Shown: piece after piece, positions 41,741 through 50,067 of the stretch
How positions within the stretch are numbered: the stretch's first letter is position 1
Layout of the letters: every line of letters starts with the position of its first letter
Source: JAAZHN01 sp964605575
GTDB lineage: Bacteria; Bacillota_I; Bacilli_A; RF39; UBA660
Assembly: GCA_964605575.1 (NCBI GenBank)
Contig: CAZSDG010000001.1
Span: 1-57,085 of the forward strand
Length of the DNA stretch: 57,085 nt
Reading direction: 5' to 3'
The notes under the pieces: model-generated
Told to the model about the DNA's origin: nothing
The model's input: only the letters and a program-made list of their open reading frames with translations
Database searches by the model: none
Made by a program: the position numbers and the translations under genes

Positions 41741-42136
41741 TTACATCGTTATTGAACTACTTGCTTCTTTTAATTTTTTATTTCTTTCTTTTTGGGCTGC
41801 GATGTCCTTAATTAAATCATCATCCATTCTTTCAGCATAAGCTCTTTCTAATAATTCTGGACCACGATCTACAAAGTGAAATATCATACCTAATACCATA
41901 GATTCAGCATGACCAGAAAGATCAAAACTATTTAACATCGAATAAGCTTCTTCAATTTCCATGCCAAGATTAAGTGCTTCCATAATCTTTAATGCAGCAT
42001 CAACATCTCGACCGTTATAAAGATCTTTTAAGCGATTATCAACACATTCTTTCCATTCTTGTTGTAGACTTTCAAAAATTATCTTACTTCCTCTTTCAAT
42101 ATAGTTAAGCGATTGTTCTTGTTTATTATTTTCCAT
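41741..42136 (-). CDS. Uncharacterised acidic helical protein, 131 aa
   Basis: I do not recognise this protein. It is wholly helical by pattern, acidic, without signal or membrane segments, and starts LNYIERGSKIIFESLQQEW. A central ALKIMEALNLGMEIEEAYSML block and a charged C-terminus suggest a small adaptor or regulator. It has a good -10 (TATAAT about 42156-42161) and a GGGAGGAT ribosome binding site, and its own terminator, so it is a single-gene unit. Confidence 0.7.
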   Translation of the reverse strand: MENNKQEQSLNYIERGSKIIFESLQQEWKECVDNRLKDLYNGRDVDAALKIMEALNLGMEIEEAYSMLNSFDLSGHAESMVLGMIFHFVDRGPELLERAYAERMDDDLIKDIAAQKERNKKLKEASSSITM

Positions 42137-42195
42137 AATATCCTCCCAAAGCGATTATAACACAAAAAACATAAATATCGATTTTATATTACTTC

Positions 42196-42550
42196 TTAAT
42201 CTAGATTAAGATTATTTTTTCTTAAAAATAACTCTGGCTTACCCATATTTAGCTCTTTTGATACAGCCAATGACAAACTATCAATAAATGTTTGAATATC
42301 TTTTTTAATCTCTATAACATCGTCTTCATCTTGCGAACAATATTCAACTTCTAGAAAATAGCCTAAATCTTTCACATCTTCAAATACTATTTCATATTTT
42401 TCNNNNNNNNNNNNNNNNNNNNNNNNNNNNNNNNNNNNNNNNNNNNNNNNNNNNNNNNNNNNNNNNNNNNNNNNNNNNNNNNNNNNNNNNNNNNNNNNNN
42501 NNTTTTTCTGATTCTTCATAAACTTCAACTAATATTTCTATTTCTTTCAT
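42196..42550 (-). CDS. CYTH-domain protein (class IV adenylate cyclase-like), interrupted by a gap
   Basis: Only the two ends are visible. The N-terminus (start ATG at 42550 behind AGAGGAAACT) reads MKEIEILVEVYEESEK, resembling the EIExx opening strand of CYTH proteins. The C-terminus reads YEIVFEDVKDLGYFLEVEY and ends with SKELNMGKPELFLRK, typical for CYTH proteins annotated as class IV adenylate cyclases in Firmicutes. The parts either side of the 100 N are in different frames, so the placeholder length is wrong. From the usual 165-180 residues, roughly 250-290 bp are missing. The substrate (ATP, thiamine triphosphate or polyphosphate) is unknown. Confidence 0.65.
42403..42502. other. Scaffold gap (100 N) inside the CYTH gene
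   Basis: This is a second placeholder of exactly 100 N. Reading frames on the two sides do not match across 100 bases, so the real gap is not 100 bp. Confidence 0.9.
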
Positions 42551-42566
42551 AGTTTCCTCTTTAATT

Positions 42567-43376
42567 TCATTCACTTATTTTATCATAATTATCCAAAAAT
42601 GATGTTTCTTCTTCATTTAATTTATATTTAATAACTGTATTTAAATTAACATTAGTACTAGAATTGAAGATATTAATATCAATATCTTCATGAATTTTAA
42701 CTAATTCATTAATTAAGTTTTTCATCTCTAAGCGTTTGCTGTCAACTTTTTTATTGGTAACTGCGCAAGCACAGTCTAGGAAATTTAAATTATTATATTT
42801 AACCCATTTTATAATATCATACTCTTTTACTAAGTATAATGGTCTAATTAACTCCATTCCTGGATAATGATCACTTTTTAATTTTGGGAGCATACTCCCA
42901 TAGACTCCATTATAAAATATATTTAAAAGAATAGTTTCAATTACATCATTAAAGTGATGACCTAAGGCAATCTTATTACATCCTAATTCCATTGCTTTAT
43001 TGTATAAAAAACCTCTTCTTTTTCTCGCACAAACATAACAAGGTGATTTTTCATTACTTATTTCTAAAAAAATATTTGAATTAAAAATATTTAAATCAAG
43101 CTCAAATAATTTGGCATTATCTTTAATTAATTGTAAATGTTTTTGCTCATAACCGGGATTCATAACTAAGTACTTAAGTTCAAATTTATATTTGGAATGT
43201 TTTTGCAATTCTTTTAAAACGCAAGCTAAAAGAAAAGAATCTTTTCCACCACTAAGACAAACAGCAATAACATCTCCTTCTTTAATTAACTGGTATTCAT
43301 CTAGAGCTTTTAAAGTTCTTTTCCAAATTGTTTTTCGATAAGTTTTAGTAATACTTTTGGTTATTTGTTCATTCAT
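42567..43376 (-). CDS. TtcA/TilS-type PP-loop ATPase (probable tRNA thiolation enzyme)
   Basis: The PP-loop is VCLSGGKDSFLLACVL. A CYVCARKRRGFLY motif gives the C-x2-C pair, with a third Cys region in FLDCACAVTNKK, as in TtcA-type enzymes that hold an iron-sulfur cluster. GHHFNDVIETILLNIFYNG is the conserved substrate loop. TtcA makes 2-thiocytidine-32 in tRNA; Firmicute relatives are less studied, so the exact target is uncertain. The ATG at 43376 overlaps the HerA stop (ATGA) and follows GGAAGAG; an ATG at 43388 lies inside herA with no better site. Confidence 0.82.
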   Translation of the reverse strand: MNEQITKSITKTYRKTIWKRTLKALDEYQLIKEGDVIAVCLSGGKDSFLLACVLKELQKHSKYKFELKYLVMNPGYEQKHLQLIKDNAKLFELDLNIFNSNIFLEISNEKSPCYVCARKRRGFLYNKAMELGCNKIALGHHFNDVIETILLNIFYNGVYGSMLPKLKSDHYPGMELIRPLYLVKEYDIIKWVKYNNLNFLDCACAVTNKKVDSKRLEMKNLINELVKIHEDIDINIFNSSTNVNLNTVIKYKLNEEETSFLDNYDKISE

Positions 43377-45127
43377 TGACTCTTCCATCTGTTAAATATG
43401 TCTGCATTGGAACTATATGGAGCTGGATTAGGAACATCTAACCTACAAATCATAGGAATCTTAAATGCACTTCCAAAAGCTACACATGTACCAGGTTGTA
43501 AAGCATTTAATTTCTCTAAGACATCTGCAGACATGTTTGGTAACATTTTTTCAATATATTCTAGGTCTAAAGGGTGAGTCATCTTAAATATCAAGAAGTT
43601 TGATACTTGAGCAACGACTGTGTCAGACATTTCTACAGGTCTTTGCGTAATTAAATCTAAAAGCAAACCATATTTTCTTCCTTCTTTGGCTATTCTATCA
43701 AAAATATTATAACCAATCAAGAAAGTATCGTTATCTTTTTGAATATAACGATGGGCTTCTTCTAAAAATATATGAAATGGAATCGAAGCTCTTTGCATTC
43801 TTGTTTTCGTAAAATTAAAAAGTAATCTGGCAAAGATTTTAACCATTGTCTTCGCTAGAGTATCATCGATATCTTGTAAATTAATATTAATTATTTGGCT
43901 ACGACGATTATTATGCGCGACTAAGTAAGATATATACTTATCAGCAGTTATATACTCAGGAAACTCAAAATATCTTTTATTAGCACTACTTATTAAAGAA
44001 CTTAATCTTACTTTTAATATCATTGCTGCATCTTGTAGCTGATCATTAGTTTGAAAACCTTCACTAATCAAAGTAAATTCTAAAGCTTTAGCAAAGTCAT
44101 CAATTGTATAAAAAGCATCTTTAATCTCTTTTATATTTTCGGTTGATTCATCAAGATGACTTAAGACATAATCATTAATCAAAACACTTTCACCAAAATT
44201 ACCTTTAGAATCAATATTAAAAGCTTCACTAAACCTTCTAGTATAACCAATTCCTTGAAGTTCAGCATCATAATTAAATTCATTAGTTGAACAAGCAGTT
44301 ACTAATTTAAAAACATCATTCTTCTTTGAAGAACTAGTTTGATTAGAAAATAATATTGATAAAATCCCTTTGGCAATTAAATGATTTTTATATTTATTAG
44401 TTTCGGCATCATTTTTCGAAAATATTCTGGCTAACTTTAAAGCTCTTTCTAAAATTGGTAATTGACTATGTTCACTTGCCTGTAAAAGAATCGCTAAATC
44501 ATCTAATTCTAAAAGATGAAAGGGAATCGTTAAAAGAGTATCATCATTATCTTCTGGGACAGTTGTAATAAACTTGTATTGGTAGTTAGGATTATATTCT
44601 TTGATATTTTTGAAAGCTGTTTTATATTCACCATAAGCATCAAAGAAAAATAAATTCGCATTATAATAAAGCATTTTAGGATTAGAAAAAATATTTTGGA
44701 TTAATCTAGCTACTCCCCAAGATTTACCACTACCAGAGTTACCAAAGATGGCCATATGGTTAGAAAATAAAGTATTTAAATCAACATAAATTGGAAAATT
44801 TTCATATAAAGGACTTTTACCAATCAAAAATGATTTTTCATCATCTTGACCAACGATTATGGCTAATTCTTCTTTATTTATTACTCTAATATTGGAATTA
44901 AGAGCAGGTTTACGAATAACTCCAGGTATATATCTGGTCCCTTCAAATTCACCTAAAAATTGAATTCTTGCTTCATCTTCGGTAATGTCTTTGACCTCAC
45001 CGATTATTCTTTGATTTTCTGATTCAAATATAACTTGGATATTCATTAAATTAGGCATTACATTACCCTCTTTAATTAATTCAACAAAAGCTCTATTATC
45101 ACTTATATATTTAATCTTTCCAAACAT
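43373..45127 (-). CDS. herA: HerA-like hexameric ATPase (DUF87)
   Basis: An N-terminal HAS-barrel (about residues 1-100, GKIKYISDNRAFVELI) precedes a FtsK/HerA-type ATPase core. The core has Walker A IFGNSGSGKSWGVARLI, a Walker B-like FHIFLEEAHRYIQ, and LLLDLITQRPVEMSD with VVAQVSNFLIFKMTHP near the C-terminus. HerA translocases process DNA ends with NurA nuclease or work in phage-defence pairs with SIR2 or DUF4297. No such partner is adjacent. Instead it is translationally coupled to a TtcA-like gene. A role in DNA repair is likely but inferred. Confidence 0.87.
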   Translation of the reverse strand: MFGKIKYISDNRAFVELIKEGNVMPNLMNIQVIFESENQRIIGEVKDITEDEARIQFLGEFEGTRYIPGVIRKPALNSNIRVINKEELAIIVGQDDEKSFLIGKSPLYENFPIYVDLNTLFSNHMAIFGNSGSGKSWGVARLIQNIFSNPKMLYYNANLFFFDAYGEYKTAFKNIKEYNPNYQYKFITTVPEDNDDTLLTIPFHLLELDDLAILLQASEHSQLPILERALKLARIFSKNDAETNKYKNHLIAKGILSILFSNQTSSSKKNDVFKLVTACSTNEFNYDAELQGIGYTRRFSEAFNIDSKGNFGESVLINDYVLSHLDESTENIKEIKDAFYTIDDFAKALEFTLISEGFQTNDQLQDAAMILKVRLSSLISSANKRYFEFPEYITADKYISYLVAHNNRRSQIININLQDIDDTLAKTMVKIFARLLFNFTKTRMQRASIPFHIFLEEAHRYIQKDNDTFLIGYNIFDRIAKEGRKYGLLLDLITQRPVEMSDTVVAQVSNFLIFKMTHPLDLEYIEKMLPNMSADVLEKLNALQPGTCVAFGSAFKIPMICRLDVPNPAPYSSNADIFNRWKSQ

Positions 45128-45186
45128 TATGCCAACTCCTTTATTCTAACTAAAATTTTATCATAGTGTGGATTAGATTACAATAG

Positions 45187-45215
45187 TTGAATTTTTCTGT
45201 TCTAACTGTTAATAT
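45187..45215 (+). promoter_or_regulatory. Promoter for the 168-aa gene
   Basis: TTGAAT (45187-45192) and TAATAT (45210-45215) are 17 bases apart. The ATG at 45233 follows CCAAGGAGG. Confidence 0.6.
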
Positions 45216-45232
45216 ATACCCAAGGAGGAAAT

Positions 45233-45739
45233 ATGGAAGATAAATTAGTAGGAATATACACCTGGTTGCTTAGAACTAAAAAAGCCAATCCAGAGTATGT
45301 TTATGATAATCACGCTGAATTTGCGGCATTAATGACTGAGTATAAAGCTTTAAGTGGGCAAATTAGTGATACAGTTGTATTGATAATGTCAACATTAAAG
45401 ACTGATATTGAACTTAGTAAAGAACCAAAGGAAGTAACTAGAACCACCGAAGAAGAAACGTTTTTCAGAAAAATAGTAGGGATTAACACTTGGGTTTTAG
45501 AAACTAAACAAAATGAACCAAATTATATTTTTGATAATGTTGCTGAAGTTGATGGCTTATTAAATGAGTATAGAAATCTAAATACTTTAGATCCTAGCAT
45601 TAAAACAGTAATGGAAATGCTAACAAAAGATATTTTATTAACTTTGCAAAGTCAAGCCCCGGAAAAAGCTCAGGAATATGTTGGAAAATTAACTTCGTTA
45701 AATCTTACTCAACTTGGAGACGCTAGTTTTAGTAAATAA
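45233..45739 (+). CDS. Uncharacterised protein with an internal duplication, 168 aa
   Basis: I do not recognise the family. The protein is two copies of one ~75-residue helical unit. Copy 1 begins VGIYTWLLRTKKANPEYVYD (about residue 5) and copy 2 VGINTWVLETKQNEPNYIFD (about residue 81). Both continue with E-x5-L-x2-EY[KR]xL and a helix ending near a Leu-rich TDIEL/TKDILL stretch. There is no signal or membrane segment. It has its own promoter and terminator but lies next to the AAA+ operon at 46247-50037. Confidence 0.7.
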   Translation: MEDKLVGIYTWLLRTKKANPEYVYDNHAEFAALMTEYKALSGQISDTVVLIMSTLKTDIELSKEPKEVTRTTEEETFFRKIVGINTWVLETKQNEPNYIFDNVAEVDGLLNEYRNLNTLDPSIKTVMEMLTKDILLTLQSQAPEKAQEYVGKLTSLNLTQLGDASFSK

Positions 45740-45774
45740 AAAAAAGTATTGATAATTTAATCAATACTTTTTTT
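45737..45774. terminator. Bidirectional terminator
   Basis: AAAAAGTATTGAT and ATCAATACTTTTT arms around an AT loop with flanking A and T runs serve the two converging genes. Confidence 0.85.
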
Positions 45775-45775
45775 G

Positions 45776-46135
45776 TTACATCCCGCTTCCAATATTATAA
45801 CTGTAAATATGGTTGCTTTTTTCTATTTCTGTATGAGCTTCTTCAATAGAGGAAAGTCTAGTTAGTGATGATTCATCAACATAATGACAACAAGTACTTG
45901 TTGGAAATGTTTTTAAGTAATCTTTTTCTAAACAAGTCATCACTACTTTACCATTTTCAATAGTTGTTTTAAATGAATCAAGTTCAGCAAATGTATCTTC
46001 ATCGATTTTAATTAATGTTGCGGCTTTAGTAACTAATGAGTTAGGACCCGCAATAACATTTTTACTTCCAAATTTTGTTTCAATTATATATAAAGTATAT
46101 ATATCTCCTTTATATATATTTTCATTGTTTCCCAT
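45776..46135 (-). CDS. Uncharacterised protein, 119 aa
   Basis: I do not recognise this protein. The first half looks beta-rich (YKGDIYTLYIIETKFGSKNV); later there is a TCCHYVDE segment. There is no signal peptide or membrane helix. On the minus strand TTTACA and TATAAT (about 46160-46165) with 16 bases between form a good promoter, back to back with the promoter of the 570-aa gene, and GAAAGGGGAT is the ribosome binding site. Confidence 0.65.
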   Translation of the reverse strand: MGNNENIYKGDIYTLYIIETKFGSKNVIAGPNSLVTKAATLIKIDEDTFAELDSFKTTIENGKVVMTCLEKDYLKTFPTSTCCHYVDESSLTRLSSIEEAHTEIEKSNHIYSYNIGSGM

Positions 46136-46215
46136 AATAATCCCCTTTCAGGGTTGTTATTATATCAAAAAATTGATTAATGTAAAGAAAAACTATTAAT
46201 AAATACTAAATATGA

Positions 46216-46221
46216 TATAAT
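46216..46221 (+). promoter_or_regulatory. Extended -10 for the AAA+ operon
   Basis: TGATATAAT (TGN plus TATAAT) lies 25 bases before the ATG at 46247; AGGAAGAGGG is the ribosome binding site. It is divergent from the promoter of the 119-aa gene. Confidence 0.6.
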
Positions 46222-46246
46222 TTTCTTATAAGGAAGAGGGTTAATA

Positions 46247-47959
46247 ATGGCTAGTGATAATGCAGTAGTAATGTCCGCGGCTAACTTAGATGTTATTGAA
46301 AATTCAATGACTCAATTAGCAAATAATTTAAGTCAAGTTAATGTGGGAATGTATGCAGTTGATACAAAAATTAATGATGTTACTGCCAGTGTAAGAACAA
46401 TTGAAGAAGAAATAAAAAGTTTTATGGAAGAAATTCGTGGTTCTTCTATTACTTCTAATGCAAAACAATCGATAATGTTAAATCAATCAGAACTAGATAA
46501 AAAATTTGGTCATTACGACCGTTTAAGAAGAAATGTTAATGGTTTACTTCAAGCTAGTGATATGAGCGCGGTTACTAGGGAAAGCGTTCAAAAAATCAGT
46601 GAAGAAGTAATTGTTGGAATCCCAAATTACTGGTTAGCGCCTGCTTTTGTAGCTTTAAGTGCTTGGCTTACTGACGATAAAGATTTAGCAGAACGGGCTT
46701 TAAAAGAAGCAATGGCTCGTGATGATGAGAAAACTAGTCTAATGTTTGCTTTAATTCATGCTAGAGCTGGTCGAAATAATACTGCAACTATGTGGTTAAG
46801 TAGGTATTTAGAAATGCAAGATCCTACCCAAATGGAACCGATGATTATTGTTGTTTTAGATGCAATTTCTAACGGTGTTTTTGGACTTGATGGTAAAAAC
46901 TTAATAACACAAAAGCTAGATCAATGGTTTCAAGAATTAAATCAAGATCAAAAATATAAGTTATCCGAAATAGAAAGAATAAAAAACCACTTAGAAAGTT
47001 TTAAAGAAGCAGTTCCTGATCGTTATCCATTTATTGAAAATTTTACAGATGGTTCTGACAATATCTACGCTAGTCTTTCATCCAATTACTCAAGAACTAA
47101 AGTCTTTAATTATTTTCAAAACGTTTTTGCTAAAGCAAAACTTGATTCAAATAAAAAAGTCAAAGTAGATGAAATATTAGATTCATTAGTCTTTAATTAT
47201 GAAAGTGCTGAACTAGACTTAAAAAAAGATATATATAAAAACAAATTAATAGTTGAAGAAAATGGCAACATTACTAAAGCAAATAAAAGATTTAGTGAGT
47301 CAGAAATAGCTTATGAAAAGTCAGCAAATTTATTTACTATTTTAAATAATGTCTGTTTAGATTTAACTGAATCAAGTCAAGAAACAAAAAAACTTTGTCT
47401 AGCTCTTTGTAAAGATTTATTTATTACTGCTTATAAAGAAGCCTATTCAGATGTTACTCAAAAAGAACATAACTTTAATATTAATTTAGATAATATTTCA
47501 CTTAATACGACTAATGGTCAAAATCAAAAAGAGTTAATGATTGATTTAGATCGAAAAATTAATAATAATATTCAAGAAGAAATTGCCAAAATACCACTAT
47601 TTGATTTTAAAATGTTGATTTCCACAATTTTGGGAATTGCCGCTATTTTCTTTACTTTGAAAATTCCCGTACTTGCTATAATAGTTGGTATAGTTGTTAT
47701 TGGTTTTAATGCTTTCAATATAATGGGAGCATTAAATCAAAGAACAAAAATTCGAAAATCTATTTTAGAGCGAAGAACTGATTATCAAAAAATACTCATT
47801 AGTTCAATAGCGGAAATTGTTGACTATCAATTTATTACTAATAATGGTAAACATCATGATGAGCAAATATATAATTATTTAAATAATTTAAATTACAAAG
47901 ACTATTTAACCGCTGATGTTAAAAGAAATATCTTGATTGGAGGCACAAAAAATGAATGA
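46247..47959 (+). CDS. Uncharacterised membrane protein with coiled coil and helical-repeat region, 570 aa
   Basis: I do not recognise a named family. Residues ~10-65 form a coiled coil (LDVIENSMTQLANNLSQV, then VRTIEEEIKSFMEEI). Residues ~125-215 look like TPR-type helical repeats (FVALSAWLTDDKDLAERALK, then MFALIHARAGRNNTATMWLS). A long helical middle follows. Two closely spaced membrane helices (about residues 455-497, ISTILGIAAIFFTL and VLAIIVGIVVIGF) form a hairpin near the C-terminus. Most of the protein should therefore be cytoplasmic and membrane-tethered. It heads a four-gene operon with overlapping genes that ends in a Ycf46-like AAA+ ATPase, for which it could be the membrane scaffold (inference). 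Confidence 0.75.
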   Translation: MASDNAVVMSAANLDVIENSMTQLANNLSQVNVGMYAVDTKINDVTASVRTIEEEIKSFMEEIRGSSITSNAKQSIMLNQSELDKKFGHYDRLRRNVNGLLQASDMSAVTRESVQKISEEVIVGIPNYWLAPAFVALSAWLTDDKDLAERALKEAMARDDEKTSLMFALIHARAGRNNTATMWLSRYLEMQDPTQMEPMIIVVLDAISNGVFGLDGKNLITQKLDQWFQELNQDQKYKLSEIERIKNHLESFKEAVPDRYPFIENFTDGSDNIYASLSSNYSRTKVFNYFQNVFAKAKLDSNKKVKVDEILDSLVFNYESAELDLKKDIYKNKLIVEENGNITKANKRFSESEIAYEKSANLFTILNNVCLDLTESSQETKKLCLALCKDLFITAYKEAYSDVTQKEHNFNINLDNISLNTTNGQNQKELMIDLDRKINNNIQEEIAKIPLFDFKMLISTILGIAAIFFTLKIPVLAIIVGIVVIGFNAFNIMGALNQRTKIRKSILERRTDYQKILISSIAEIVDYQFITNNGKHHDEQIYNYLNNLNYKDYLTADVKRNILIGGTKNE

Positions 47960-48074
47960 ACCAGCAATAATTCAAACAACTGAAACTAAAACAACTGACA
48001 AACTAGTTCAGTCACTACCCAATTGGGACTTAAATCCACCGATGATTATGATAAAGAAGGTGGTTAGAAAATGA
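47952..48074 (+). CDS. Hidden 40-aa protein in the AAA+ operon
   Basis: An open frame of 40 codons fills the space between the 570-aa and 143-aa genes. It starts at ATG 47952, overlapping the upstream stop by 8 bases, and its own TGA overlaps the next ATG by 4 (ATGA). Double overlap with both neighbours is strong evidence for translation. The product (MNEPAIIQTTETKTTDKL, then LPNWDLNPPMIMIKKVVRK) has a Thr-rich start and a Trp/Pro motif with a basic tail. It could be a linker or docking peptide. I know no homologue. Confidence 0.65.
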   Translation: MNEPAIIQTTETKTTDKLVQSLPNWDLNPPMIMIKKVVRK

Positions 48075-48502
48075 CCTATTATGAATATGTAATGCTTATT
48101 AATGAAAATAAAACTAGTCCTCGAAATGAAGTATTAATTAATCACTTAAATAACTTTGAATATGAAGAACCAGTTATAACGAGATTAACAAATCATGTTA
48201 TTGATCTAATTTCGGCAAGACTACAAAATGCTTTTGATTCATTTGTAAAAAATATTCTTAACTCTAATTTACAAATAGATAATTTACCAATGTTTATTGC
48301 TGAACTAAAAAGAGAGATAGAATATGTTCATTCATTTACTAAAACAACTCTTTTAAAAGAACAAGCAGAAGCATTAAAAAGTCAAATATTAATCTCAGTA
48401 ACAGATTTTGAGTCAATAATAAAAAGTTCTTTAGCTAATACTAATAATAATGAGATAGAAAGTATAATAAATAATTTAGATTTGAAAGAAGGTATATTAT
48501 GA
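48071..48502 (+). CDS. Uncharacterised helical protein in the AAA+ operon, 143 aa
   Basis: I do not recognise this protein. It is mostly helical and acidic, with no signal or membrane segment: MTYYEYVMLINENKTSPRNE at the start, then VIDLISARLQNAFDSFVKNI and FIAELKREIEYVHSFTK. Two leucine-rich helices could form a coiled-coil adaptor. It overlaps the 40-aa gene upstream and the AAA+ gene downstream by ATGA on both sides, so all are translated in step. Confidence 0.75.
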   Translation: MTYYEYVMLINENKTSPRNEVLINHLNNFEYEEPVITRLTNHVIDLISARLQNAFDSFVKNILNSNLQIDNLPMFIAELKREIEYVHSFTKTTLLKEQAEALKSQILISVTDFESIIKSSLANTNNNEIESIINNLDLKEGIL

Positions 48503-50037
48503 ATTATCAAGAAACAAAATTAATAATGACAAGGTATTTACAGGCAAGAATTCCTTTTATAAGCTTTTCTACAACAGAAAAACAAAGGGCTAATGATTTA
48601 TTAACAGAAATAAGTAATGATTTAAACATGCCTATATTTATCCATTCAATGTCAAAGGGGTTATATAATTTAACGACTAATGAAATAATCAGTGATGAAA
48701 AAACTGTTGGTGGAGCTTTAGATTTTATTTCTGAAACATTAAAAACAAGAGAAAATCAAACATTTGTAATTAATGATGTCAGCGATTTAGAAACAGATAC
48801 ATTTACTTCAAGATATTTAGCGGATATTGTCAGTATAGCTGATAGCCGTAGTTCTGTAGTTATTGTCATAACTGAAAATGGAATTTGGACACCTCTACAA
48901 AGATTAGGAATGAATATTGAACTTGATTTACCTAATGAAGAAGAATTATTAGCAATTGTCCAAGAAACAGTCGAGCCTTACAGAAATCAAATAACCATTG
49001 AATGGTCAGAAAATGATTTTAAAGATGTTGCTAATATTTTAATGGGAATTACAAAGATTGAAGTTAGAAATGTTATATCTACTCTAATTGCCAAAGGTAA
49101 ATTAGAAAAAGATGATTTAACTTATTTGAAATTTGTTAAAGATAATTTATTTTCTGATACAAGTGGAATTGAGAAAATTCCGGTGGAAGATAATTTAGTT
49201 TATGGTGGTTTAGAAAACTTAAGATCTTGGTTAGAAGAAAAGAAAGTATTACTTGACCCTACTCGTCGTGAAGAAATGCGTAAAAGAGGAATAAAATCAC
49301 CAAGAGGAATATTATTAATGGGTGTGCCAGGTTGTGGGAAATCTCTTTCTGCTAAAGCGATTGCTAATTTATGGAAAATGCCATTATATTTACTTGATTT
49401 TTCCACAATTCAAGGTAAGTATGTTGGTCAAAGTGAACAGCAACTAAAAGAAGCATTAAATATTGCTTCCTTTGTAGCTCCTTGTATATTATGGATTGAT
49501 GAAATTGAAAAAGGTTTATCAGGAGCTAACGATTCATCTGGTGTTACTAATCGTTTAATTGGTCAATTTCTTTTCTGGTTACAAGAAGCTAAACAAGAAG
49601 TTTTTGTTATTGCAACTGCTAATAATGTTCATCAATTACCACCAGAATTACTAAGAAAAGGCCGTTTTGATGAGATGTTCTTTGTTGATTTACCAAATAC
49701 CCAAGAACGTGCCGAAATTATTAAATTATACTTAAAAAAATACTTAAATGTTCAAGTTAATGAAGAAGCAATCAAACACTTAGTTAATGCCTCAGATAAA
49801 TTTTCTGGGGCCGACATTGAAGCAACAATTCGTGATATAGCATATAAAACCTTATCAACAAATGCAGAAATATCTCTTAATTTAATTAATGATGCTTTTA
49901 AAAATTCAATATCTATGTATGATAGCAATAAAGAAAAAGTTGAATCAATTAGAGCCTGGGCCGAAGGAAGAACAATTAAAGCTTCTAAAGATGATGAAAC
50001 AGAAACTCAGGCTAGTGATGTAATTCAAGTAATATAA
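48499..50037 (+). CDS. Ycf46-like AAA+ ATPase
   Basis: The 512-residue protein has a degenerate N-terminal AAA-like half (about residues 1-190, with FISFSTTEKQRANDLLTEI and TFVINDVSDLE) and an intact AAA+ module in the second half. That module has Walker A MGVPGCGKSLSAKAIA (about 274-282), a pore loop IQGKYVGQSEQ, Walker B CILWIDEIEKGLSG, sensor 1 VFVIATANN and an arginine finger LLRKGRFDEMFF. This is the Ycf46-type layout known from cyanobacteria, plastids and some Firmicutes, whose role is poorly defined. It closes the four-gene operon and is followed by a terminator. It probably remodels or unfolds partners among the operon proteins. Confidence 0.85.
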   Translation: MNYQETKLIMTRYLQARIPFISFSTTEKQRANDLLTEISNDLNMPIFIHSMSKGLYNLTTNEIISDEKTVGGALDFISETLKTRENQTFVINDVSDLETDTFTSRYLADIVSIADSRSSVVIVITENGIWTPLQRLGMNIELDLPNEEELLAIVQETVEPYRNQITIEWSENDFKDVANILMGITKIEVRNVISTLIAKGKLEKDDLTYLKFVKDNLFSDTSGIEKIPVEDNLVYGGLENLRSWLEEKKVLLDPTRREEMRKRGIKSPRGILLMGVPGCGKSLSAKAIANLWKMPLYLLDFSTIQGKYVGQSEQQLKEALNIASFVAPCILWIDEIEKGLSGANDSSGVTNRLIGQFLFWLQEAKQEVFVIATANNVHQLPPELLRKGRFDEMFFVDLPNTQERAEIIKLYLKKYLNVQVNEEAIKHLVNASDKFSGADIEATIRDIAYKTLSTNAEISLNLINDAFKNSISMYDSNKEKVESIRAWAEGRTIKASKDDETETQASDVIQVI

Positions 50038-50040
50038 ACA

Positions 50041-50067
50041 AAAAAATACGTAAATTACGTATTTTTT
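50041..50067. terminator. Bidirectional terminator
   Basis: AAAAAATACGTAA and TTACGTATTTTTT arms form a near-perfect palindrome between the AAA+ gene and the converging glycosyltransferase gene. Confidence 0.88.

Noticed and set aside
43373..45127. HerA-based phage-defence system
   Set aside because: Defence forms pair HerA with SIR2, DUF4297 or a nuclease. The adjacent genes are TtcA-like and CYTH, so a housekeeping repair role is more likely.
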